Source of the DNA: Mucilaginibacter gossypiicola
GTDB taxonomy: Bacteria; Bacteroidota; Bacteroidia; Sphingobacteriales; Sphingobacteriaceae
Reading direction: 5' to 3'
DNA: 64,000 nt
Assembly (NCBI RefSeq): GCF_900110105.1
Contig: NZ_FOCL01000001.1
Span: 868,001 to 932,000, forward strand
Position 1 is the first letter of the stretch; each line of letters begins with the position of its first letter. Positions 1-6,036 of this stretch are shown here, in pieces. The position numbers and the translations under genes were made by a program. The notes below the pieces were generated by a model. The model searched no databases. It was given only the letters and a program-made list of their open reading frames with translations, and had not been told where the DNA came from.

Positions 1-67
1 TACGTTTGAGGGGTTTTTTGTTGCATTTTGGTGTCGTTTACTCACCGTTGAACGGCCATTTTGGTGA

Positions 68-114
68 GCATTCTGGTGAGCACCGAATTTAAAAAAAAGT
101 GCTCACCAGAATGC
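68..114. repeat. 16-bp perfect inverted repeat upstream of the integrase
   Basis: Arms 68-83 and 99-114 are perfect reverse complements around a 15-nt A-rich loop. Each arm contains the motif GGTGAGCAC. A further GGTGAGCA copy lies just left at about 63-70. It could be a terminator for a gene to the left or a recombinase-binding site; the repeated motif next to an integrase favours a binding site, but this is inference. Confidence 0.7.
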
Positions 115-132
115 TTGTAACTAATTGAAGAG

Positions 133-159
133 CAAGATGTTCAGCAAGTGAACATCTTG
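133..159. repeat. 11-bp inverted repeat in the integrase leader
   Basis: Arms 133-143 (CAAGATGTTCA) and 149-159 are perfect reverse complements with a 5-nt loop. It lies 50 bases before the integrase start and has no T-run directly after it, so an operator or mRNA leader hairpin is more likely than a terminator. Confidence 0.5.
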
Positions 160-209
160 TGAGAATTATGCTGTAAAGATAAATTTGTTTAACTTTTTAA
201 CAGCTTTTT

Positions 210-1427
210 ATGATCAAAAATGTGGCTGTTCTCTTTTATCTGAAAAAGAGAGCAAATTCAAAAGAAGAAAAAGTTCCGGTTTATATACGGATCACATGCG
301 ATGGACAACGCGCCGAATTAGCGACCGGTCAAAAAATTCAGGCAAAGCTCTGGAATCCCGGTGAAGAAAGAGCTAAAGGCAAAACGGAGGCAGTTTACAA
401 ATTGAACTCGGCCCTCAATGATGTGGAACTAAAGGTCAATGATACGATCCGCTACTTAAAGGACTGTGGTGAAGAGCTTACTGCGGAAAAAATTAAAAAT
501 CGCTTCCTGGGCAAAACAGAGAAGCCAGTTATGCTGGTTGATGTATTTAAGGAACATAACCGCAAGGTAGCCGCGTTAGTGAATGAGGAATTTGCTCCTG
601 CTACCGTTACCCGGTATGAAACAACGCTAAAGCACACGCAGGACTTTATGCAATGGAAATACAAAATCAGCGATATCCGAGTCAAGCAGATTGATCACAG
701 GTTTATCAGCGAATTCGAATTCTATCTCCGTTCGGTTCGTAAATGCAACAACAATTCAGCCTTAAAATATATCAAGAATTTTGGTAAGATTGTTCGCATC
801 TGTTTGGCGAGTGGTTGGATTACTGTCAATCCCTTTCTTAACTACAAAATCAAAATTAAAAAAGTTGATCGGCCATTCCTGTCAAAGGAAGAGTTGGAAA
901 TTATGGCTTCGAAATCTTTCGTTAGTGCTCGTCTTGAGCAGGTCAGGGATATATTTTTATTCAGTTGTTATACTGGATTGGCTTATATCGACGTGCAAAA
1001 ACTCAGGCGCTCTGAAATTGTCAAGGGCCACGACGGTGAGCAATGGATCTTTACGAGTCGCCAAAAAACTGACACCCCCTCACGTATTCCACTAATGCCT
1101 TATGCATTGAGTGTAATTGAAAAATATCGGGATCATCCACAATGTGAAATCGAGGATAAGCTATTACCCATATTAACCAACCAAAAAATGAATGCTTATT
1201 TAAAAGAGATAGCAGATTTGTGTAATGTAAATAAAGATCTGACTTTTCATATTGCCAGGCACACTTTCGCAACCACGGTCACCCTATTGAATGGTGTACC
1301 AATTGAAAGCGTTTCTAAAATGTTAGGCCACACTAATATCAAGACTACACAACACTATGCGAGGATTTTGGATTTGAAAGTTGGTGAGGATATGGGTGTA
1401 CTCAGAAAAAAGCTACAATCTCACTAA
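210..1427 (+). CDS. Tyrosine recombinase / phage-type integrase (Bacteroidota type)
   Basis: Site-specific DNA integrase of 405 aa, the usual length for Bacteroidota tyrosine recombinases. An N-terminal arm-binding domain (about 1-95) is followed by a SAM-like core-binding domain (about 105-205) and a C-terminal catalytic domain. HIARHTF is the HxxR box, and LGHTNIKTTQHYAR carries the second His and the nucleophile Tyr383. The first-arginine position reads TGLAYIDV with Ala; several recombinases of this phylum also lack that Arg, so this alone does not imply inactivity. The start is the ATG at 210, preceded by two stem-loops. An ORF6N gene follows 45 nt downstream. It probably moves an element that extends left or right of this point; the partner end was not identified. 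Confidence 0.93.
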   Translation: MIKNVAVLFYLKKRANSKEEKVPVYIRITCDGQRAELATGQKIQAKLWNPGEERAKGKTEAVYKLNSALNDVELKVNDTIRYLKDCGEELTAEKIKNRFLGKTEKPVMLVDVFKEHNRKVAALVNEEFAPATVTRYETTLKHTQDFMQWKYKISDIRVKQIDHRFISEFEFYLRSVRKCNNNSALKYIKNFGKIVRICLASGWITVNPFLNYKIKIKKVDRPFLSKEELEIMASKSFVSARLEQVRDIFLFSCYTGLAYIDVQKLRRSEIVKGHDGEQWIFTSRQKTDTPSRIPLMPYALSVIEKYRDHPQCEIEDKLLPILTNQKMNAYLKEIADLCNVNKDLTFHIARHTFATTVTLLNGVPIESVSKMLGHTNIKTTQHYARILDLKVGEDMGVLRKKLQSH

Positions 1428-1472
1428 ATATTCAAAAGCAAATATTGTATTAATTCGATAGATAAATATTTC

Positions 1473-1991
1473 ATGAAAGAGTTGAAAGCTGGCGATCAAG
1501 AAATTGCTGAAAAAATATACCTGATAAGGGGGCACAAAATTATGTTGGACAAAGATTTAGCTGAGATGTATGGAGTGGAAACTAAAAGGCTGATTGAACA
1601 GGTCAATAGAAATACCCTTAGATTTCCACCAGAATTTATGTTTCGTCTCACCAACGAAGAATTCGATGTTTTGAGGTCGCAATTTGCGACCTCAAAGAGA
1701 GGCGGCAGAAGGTACGCTCCTTACGTTTTCACAGAGCATGGTATACTCATGCTTTCAAGCGTGTTAAATAGCAAGCAGGCTATTACTATGAGTATCAAAA
1801 TTATTGAAGTATTTGTTAAATTCCGGGAGATGCTTATTTCTCACAAGGACCTTCTCCTTAAATTCGAACAGCTTGAAAAGCTGGTCATTCATCATGACGA
1901 TGATATTCAGTCCATTTTTCAGGCATTAAAACAATTGATACAGCAGAAGAATGAGCCGCGTGAGCCGATCGGTTTCAAGTTGAACGGTTAG
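1473..1991 (+). CDS. ORF6N domain-containing protein
   Basis: A 172-aa protein with an ORF6N domain at about 8-95. The pattern IYLIRGHKIMLDKDLAEMYG, followed by RFPPEFMFRLT and YVFTEHGILMLSSVL, is the classic form of this phage/mobile-element DNA-binding family. The C-terminal third is helical and probably coiled coil. It lies 45 nt after the integrase on the same strand and ends at a strong terminator, so the two genes probably form one transcript. ORF6N proteins are typical cargo of phages and integrative elements; the exact role is unknown, with DNA binding or antirepressor activity the usual inference. Confidence 0.9.
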   Translation: MKELKAGDQEIAEKIYLIRGHKIMLDKDLAEMYGVETKRLIEQVNRNTLRFPPEFMFRLTNEEFDVLRSQFATSKRGGRRYAPYVFTEHGILMLSSVLNSKQAITMSIKIIEVFVKFREMLISHKDLLLKFEQLEKLVIHHDDDIQSIFQALKQLIQQKNEPREPIGFKLNG

Positions 1992-2000
1992 TTAACTCCC

Positions 2001-2058
2001 AAACGCTTTAAATACAAGGGGGCGCAAATTACGTCCCTTGCATTTAAAGCGTTTTATA
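2001..2058 (+). terminator. Rho-independent terminator after the ORF6N gene
   Basis: Arms 2001-2020 and 2035-2054 pair over 19 of 20 positions around a 14-nt loop, followed by a short T/A-rich tail. It starts 10 nt after the ORF6N stop codon. Confidence 0.8.
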
Positions 2059-2508
2059 TTCAGCATTGATAAATAGTTTTTTGATAACCACCCTAAAAAT
2101 TATATTATCAAGTTCGCCATCATCTATCAGGAGAATTTGCGGGGCATAAATTGGTTAATTCCATCCGACCCTAAAAAGACTGGATTTGTTCAATGTTTCG
2201 ATTCTCCTTACGTCTTTTTAGAGTAGAAAGGGAAATATGTATGTTTTATGGCTTATCTATAAGTTTAGCATCCTTTAAATTTAATTAAGTACTTGCTGAA
2301 TTCGGTAAATAGATTACTTTTTAGGCTGGTGATTATCAATGTGTAGGATATCCATACTAATATTGCACTGAATAAATCCTCAGAAAAGTAACCATACTAA
2401 GGATTATGAACAAGGGCGGCTGGCAGATTTATCTTACACAGATATTTATATGTTGAAGGCATCTAAAGGATTTTATCCCAATAATCAAAGCAGTCAATTG
2501 AATTATAA
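2059..2508. other. Intergenic region, no gene seen
   Basis: AT-rich DNA between the integrase unit and the converging sigma-factor gene. No convincing reading frame, repeat or RNA was recognised. An element end (attachment site) could lie here but no matching repeat was found by eye. Confidence 0.5.
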
Positions 2509-3084
2509 TTAAGATGCCTTTGGCAAATATTCAAGGGCATAATGAAGCCTAAGACGCTTAATAGCTCTTATAATTCTCGTTTTAATAGTACCCAGTGGGA
2601 TTTGTAATTCTTCAGCTGCTTCACAGTGCGTATAACCCTGATAGTATATGAGATCTATGATACACCGTTCTTTATCAGGCAACCTATTGGCACCAATTCT
2701 TAAAAACCTCATATCTACATTTACACTGCTTACTTCATCTTCATAAAATTCTTCGTAGGATTCTGAAATTCTTTGGTGTTGCTGACTGTTTCTAAAATCC
2801 TTTGAACGAAGTTGATCGATCGCCATATTACGAGCTATATTTGACATCCACGTATAAAGACGGCCTCTGTTCTCATCATATGAATCAAAACTATGCCATA
2901 CCTTGATAAAACACTCCTGAAGAACGTCTTCACTAAGAACTTCATCAGTAATAATGCGAGATATTACACCATATAGCGAACCGCTATACATATGATAAAG
3001 AGCTTTGGCCCCCTCGGGATGACGCTCCCTGATCAATTTAATGAGGTGCCCTTCCGGAAAGGTCAACTTTCTTTTATGTCCCAT
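2509..3084 (-). CDS. ECF-type RNA polymerase sigma factor
   Basis: A 191-aa sigma-70 family factor of the ECF group. Region 2 (about 20-95) includes LSEDVLQECFIKVW and GRLYTWMSNIARNMAID. Region 4 (about 130-185) includes GYTHCEAAEEL and PLGTIKTR. No anti-sigma gene is adjacent. It starts 10 nt after the stop of a small tatA gene on the same strand, so the two are almost certainly co-transcribed. A homologous tatA-sigma pair lies at 22806-23560 and a third related sigma at 19807-20385; all three share the GAKALY/GAEALYDMYSGSL-like N-terminus. Target promoters cannot be read from the sequence. Confidence 0.93.
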   Translation of the reverse strand: MGHKRKLTFPEGHLIKLIRERHPEGAKALYHMYSGSLYGVISRIITDEVLSEDVLQECFIKVWHSFDSYDENRGRLYTWMSNIARNMAIDQLRSKDFRNSQQHQRISESYEEFYEDEVSSVNVDMRFLRIGANRLPDKERCIIDLIYYQGYTHCEAAEELQIPLGTIKTRIIRAIKRLRLHYALEYLPKAS

Positions 3085-3094
3085 GTTGCTTTAT

Positions 3095-3271
3095 TTAAAG
3101 TTGCGTTTTGGGGCTTTCGGAAGCCGTTTCTGCCTGTTCTCCATTTTGCGCTTCTTTAAATTCTTTCATGCCTTTCCCAAGGCCCTTCATCATTTCAGGT
3201 ATTTTCTTTCCGCCGAACAATAGCAGTATAGCTACTAAAATCAGTATGATCTCTGGTGCGCCTAATCCCAT
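3095..3271 (-). CDS. tatA: Sec-independent translocase subunit TatA/TatE (58 aa)
   Basis: A short protein starting [20 protein letters not shown], one transmembrane helix, then [15 protein letters not shown] and a charged amphipathic tail. This is the standard TatA/E plan (hydrophobic helix, FGxKKxPE hinge, amphipathic helix) and length. TatA forms the pore-like part of the twin-arginine pathway for folded proteins. No tatC is in the window. It is the first gene of a two-gene unit with the downstream ECF sigma factor. The start is the only ATG in front of the conserved MGLG sequence. Its paralogue at 22806-22985 is nearly identical over the first 35 residues. Confidence 0.92.
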   Translation of the reverse strand: MGLGAPEIILILVAILLLFGGKKIPEMMKGLGKGMKEFKEAQNGEQAETASESPKTQL

Positions 3272-3518
3272 GGTGTTTGTTTTTTTAGGTAGATGGATAT
3301 TTATTAGCCGGAGTTAAAACTAACCAGCCTCTAAACTTATACTTTAATGTAATGATTATTTAAATAAATAAGGGTGTTATCGAACTTACGCAAATATGAA
3401 CGGGATAGATTTGAGAAAACTATTAAATGCACCGCCAATCATTTCGTTTTTTGAGGATTTGACATATTGAAAAGAGGAATCATATAATCAATAACAAAAC
3501 TTTCTAACAACCACCAGT

Positions 3519-3552
3519 GGTGAAATTCAATGTCTAAACATTGAATTTCACC
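3519..3552. repeat. 15-bp perfect hairpin
   Basis: Arms 3519-3533 and 3538-3552 are perfect reverse complements with a 4-nt loop, followed on the plus strand by a T-rich stretch. It lies between divergent genes where no transcript needs ending in the plus direction, so it may block read-through or be the scar of a mobile element. Confidence 0.6.
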
Positions 3553-3750
3553 CTATTTTTCTTCCTGTGATAATCTTAATTTATAGGTAATTGGGCAATG
3601 CTTGCATGCGCGTCTAACACATCGTTTTCTTATTATGTTTTAAATAGAGCACAACCAATAGCGATAAAAGCACTCGTTTTGGTTGTTATTAATTAACCAT
3701 AAATTAAATCTATCATGCAATTATCGTCGTTAATACCATCAAACAATAAT

Positions 3751-3786
3751 AAAGGGATCGCCGAAAACCTTTAACAGAGTAGGCAA
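3751..3786 (+). promoter_or_regulatory. Duplicated 5'-leader element, copy 1
   Basis: An about 36-nt segment (AAAGGGA, GCCGAAAACC, AACAGAGTAGGCAA) just before peptide gene A. It recurs at 4100-4136 before peptide gene B. The two copies differ at about four positions. A weak pseudoknot-like pairing is possible (AAAGG with CCTTT; GCC with GGC). It may be a leader RNA, a promoter part or simply duplication residue. Confidence 0.5.
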
Positions 3787-3803
3787 AACTAATCTACATA
3801 ACC

Positions 3804-4052
3804 ATGAAAATGCAAGATTTGAATGAAATGGAATTAAGAGAAGTAAATGGTGGTTCACTTTTGGGCCTGGGCGGTGCAAACACATCAAGCGGCGAAAGCG
3901 GCCTGTTAGGTAGCCTGGGTATCGACAACCTTTTATCATTTAGCAGCGCGTCGAAAAATGGCGATCAAAGCAGCTCTACATCATTCTCGTTAGGTAATGG
4001 TATTACGTCATCGCTTGGCGGCATTTTAAACTTTGGTTCAAAAAGCGTTTAA
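3804..4052 (+). CDS. Double-glycine leader secreted peptide A (bacteriocin-like)
   Basis: An 82-aa peptide precursor. The N-terminal 17 residues form a bacteriocin-type leader ending in LREVNGG, the cleavage signal for C39-peptidase ABC exporters. The predicted product (about 65 aa, from Ser18) is rich in Gly, Ser and Leu, has no Cys and contains glycine-spaced hydrophobic runs (LLGLGG, LLGSLGI, SLGGILNFGS), as in pore-forming class II bacteriocins. Gene B, 104 nt downstream, is a close paralogue, leader and 5' region included. The matching exporter genes are at 4837-8376. No modification enzyme is adjacent, so an unmodified peptide is the simplest inference. Target and activity are unknown. 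Confidence 0.85.
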   Translation: MKMQDLNEMELREVNGGSLLGLGGANTSSGESGLLGSLGIDNLLSFSSASKNGDQSSSTSFSLGNGITSSLGGILNFGSKSV

Positions 4053-4099
4053 GCTTTATTGAATTGAAAACCTTGCAGCATTGCTGTAATTATGATTAC

Positions 4100-4136
4100 A
4101 AAGGGACAGCCGAAAACCTTATAACAGAGTAGGCAA
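4100..4136 (+). promoter_or_regulatory. Duplicated 5'-leader element, copy 2
   Basis: The second copy of the element at 3751-3786, with the same spacing to the start codon of its peptide gene (about 20 nt). Differences from copy 1 are GATC versus GACA and one inserted base after CCTT. This shows the duplication unit was larger than the coding sequence. Confidence 0.5.
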
Positions 4137-4156
4137 CACTATAAATTACTGACACT

Positions 4157-4405
4157 ATGAAAATGCAGGAATTAAATCACACTGAATTACAGGAAGTAAA
4201 CGGTGGATCACTTTTAGGTTTAGGTGGAGCAAATACATCTGGCGGCGAAAGCGGCTTGTTAGGCTCTTTAGGAATATCTAACCTGCTGTCATTTCAACAA
4301 GGCAGCCAAAACGGCGACCAGGCACAAGCCAGCTCCTTTACATTAGGTAACGGCATTACATCAAGCCTGGGCGGTATTCTGAACTTCGGTTCACAAAGCG
4401 TATAA
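4157..4405 (+). CDS. Double-glycine leader secreted peptide B (paralogue of A)
   Basis: An 82-aa precursor, same length as peptide A. The leader ends LQEVNGG and is followed by the identical SLLGLGGANTS start of the mature part. The C-terminus, LGNGITSSLGGILNFGSQSV, is nearly identical to A, while the middle (residues 38-58) differs: polar FQQGSQNGDQAQASS in place of a Ser-rich stretch. A diverged middle with conserved ends suggests either a two-peptide pair or diversification of specificity. The gene is followed by a strong hairpin terminator, so A and B form their own transcript or receive most of the transcription. No Cys is present. Confidence 0.85.
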   Translation: MKMQELNHTELQEVNGGSLLGLGGANTSGGESGLLGSLGISNLLSFQQGSQNGDQAQASSFTLGNGITSSLGGILNFGSQSV

Positions 4406-4425
4406 TTTTTTCAATTATATACCTG

Positions 4426-4462
4426 GCGCGGGCATTTTAATTAATGCCCGCGCTTATTTTTT
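4426..4462 (+). terminator. Terminator/attenuator between peptide genes B and C
   Basis: A perfect GC-rich 11-bp stem, 4426-4436 paired with 4443-4453 (GCGCGGGCATT), with a 6-nt loop and a T-rich tail. It would reduce transcription into peptide C and the export genes relative to peptides A and B. Confidence 0.85.
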
Positions 4463-4481
4463 AAAGTAAATATCATCTATC

Positions 4482-4712
4482 ATGAAAACCAACACAACCA
4501 ATATGCGCGAATTGAGTGTAGCCGAGCTTACCACCGTAAACGGCGGCGCGGCCAATGGTGCAAGCATGAGTTTAAGCGCGGGGGCAGACAGCCTGCTTTC
4601 GATAGAATTTAAGTGGCAACAAGGCGATAATTACCAGGATTATAAACTTGAAGCCGGCAAAGGTATCAACCTTAATTTTGATGCTTTTTTAAACGGAACA
4701 CATTTAAGTTAA
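4482..4712 (+). CDS. Double-glycine leader secreted peptide C
   Basis: A 76-aa precursor with a different leader that still ends in a double glycine (VAELTTVNGG, residues 13-22). The rest (about 54 aa) begins AANGASMSLSAGADSLLS and is more polar and aromatic (KWQQGDNYQDYK) than peptides A and B, to which it has no clear similarity. It has no Cys. It lies between two terminators and directly before the exporter operon. It could be a third bacteriocin-like peptide, a signalling peptide or a self-protection factor exported by the same system. Leader recognition is moderately certain; function is unknown. Confidence 0.78.
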   Translation: MKTNTTNMRELSVAELTTVNGGAANGASMSLSAGADSLLSIEFKWQQGDNYQDYKLEAGKGINLNFDAFLNGTHLS

Positions 4713-4728
4713 AACCTATACAATATAT

Positions 4729-4757
4729 AATGGGATGGTCGCGGCTATCCCATTTTT
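4729..4757 (+). terminator. Terminator after peptide C
   Basis: Stem 4729-4736 with 4747-4754 (AATGGGAT/ATCCCATT) extended by G-U and G-C pairs, followed by TTTTT. It separates the peptide genes from the exporter genes. Confidence 0.75.
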
Positions 4758-4836
4758 AGTTAGAGGATTTGGGAGTAAACCAAAACACTTTACACCGCTT
4801 TGCTATTAAACTACTAACCCTAAGGGGGAATTTATA

Positions 4837-6033
4837 ATGGATAACAATAATAAAGTTTTCCCGGCAGGGTTCTTATCGTCCACTGCCGAGTACCATTTCC
4901 GGAAATATGATCCTAAAACCAATATTATCTATAAAATGGTTTTGGGTTTTACGGTGCTTGCCCTAGTATCCATATTTTTTATCAAGGTTAATATCAACGT
5001 AAAAAGTTTGGGTACTATCAAATCGTCAACCGAACATAATGAGATCAAACCGCTCGTATCCGGCCGGGTAGATACCATGCTGCTGAAAGAAAACATGCAT
5101 GTTACCAAAGGCCAGGTTTTAGTTACTTTAAAAGCCGCTGCCATAAACCAACAGGACCTTGCCGCTCACACCCAGCAAACCGAATTCGAAGCGCAGCTGA
5201 CCGATTTACAGGTGCTGGCCGATATAGTAAAGCGTAATCAGTGGAATAAAAGGCCTTCCCTCACATCAGAATTATATGGCCAGCAATATGTACTTCTGCA
5301 ACAAAAAGCCCGTGATGCCAACGCCAACCTGTCTGCCGCCCGTCGTAATGAGGAGCGTTACAGCTATCTCTTTAAAAACAAAGCTATCTCTGCTTCTGAA
5401 TATGATGTTGTTCATCTGGCCTATCAAAACGCACTGAGCGCGCTGCAATTAATTTATGATGACCAGGGTAGTAAATGGCTGGCCGAGTACACCAGCCTCA
5501 AAGCGCAAATGCGCAAGCTGCAGTCGGAAGGAAAATCAATCGAACAGGAAAAAGACTTATATACCCTGCGCGCGCCCGTTACCGGAACCGTGCAAAACCT
5601 GCGCGGCATTCAATCCGGCAGTGTAATTGCCGCTAACGAAATAGTGGCCGAGATCTCACCGGAAACGGGGATGATAGCTGAGATTTATGTACTGCCAAAA
5701 GATGTAGGCCTGATCAGGCCGGATATTAAAGTGAATTTCCAGGTTGATGCCTTTAATTACAACCAGTGGGGGTTGCTTACCGGCAAGGTGCTCACAGTAT
5801 CTAACGATATATTTACCGATAACGGGCAACAACCGTATTTTAAGGTGAGGTGCCTGTTGGATAAAAACGAACTGAAATTGAAAAATGGCTATGTGGGCCG
5901 CATAAAAAAAGGCATGAGTTTACAGGCCAATTTTTATGTTACCCGCCGTACGCTGTTCCAATTATTATATGACAAAACCAGCGATTGGTTAAACCCCGGC
6001 AGGCTCCCGGCTAAAAGCACGGCCCAATTATAG
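4837..6033 (+). CDS. HlyD-family periplasmic adaptor of a peptide exporter
   Basis: A 398-aa membrane-fusion protein: a short cytoplasmic N-terminus, one transmembrane segment at about 32-52 (MVLGFTVLALVSIFFI), a split biotinyl-lipoyl domain (SGRVDTMLLKENMHVTKGQ and YTLRAPVTGTVQNLRG), a long coiled-coil hairpin (about 115-245) and a beta-barrel domain. It connects an inner-membrane ABC exporter to an outer-membrane TolC channel. Its stop lies 3 nt before the start of the C39-peptidase transporter, so the two are one operon. With the three double-glycine peptides upstream it forms a type-I-like secretion route for processed peptides. Confidence 0.92.
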   Translation: MDNNNKVFPAGFLSSTAEYHFRKYDPKTNIIYKMVLGFTVLALVSIFFIKVNINVKSLGTIKSSTEHNEIKPLVSGRVDTMLLKENMHVTKGQVLVTLKAAAINQQDLAAHTQQTEFEAQLTDLQVLADIVKRNQWNKRPSLTSELYGQQYVLLQQKARDANANLSAARRNEERYSYLFKNKAISASEYDVVHLAYQNALSALQLIYDDQGSKWLAEYTSLKAQMRKLQSEGKSIEQEKDLYTLRAPVTGTVQNLRGIQSGSVIAANEIVAEISPETGMIAEIYVLPKDVGLIRPDIKVNFQVDAFNYNQWGLLTGKVLTVSNDIFTDNGQQPYFKVRCLLDKNELKLKNGYVGRIKKGMSLQANFYVTRRTLFQLLYDKTSDWLNPGRLPAKSTAQL

Positions 6034-6036
6034 GTT

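Larger units (their letters stand above)
3272..3803. other. Long regulatory intergenic region before the peptide genes
   Basis: A divergent promoter region between tatA (minus) and the first double-glycine peptide (plus). It holds a 15-bp perfect hairpin (3519-3552), an 8-bp inverted repeat at 3651-3658/3679-3686 and the first copy of a duplicated leader element (3751-3786). No additional gene was seen. Confidence 0.55.

Noticed and set aside
3751..4136. Known riboswitch class in the duplicated leader
   Set aside because: Compared by memory with preQ1, SAM-II, c-di-GMP, THF, fluoride and cobalamin patterns; none fits. Only a weak generic pseudoknot remains.
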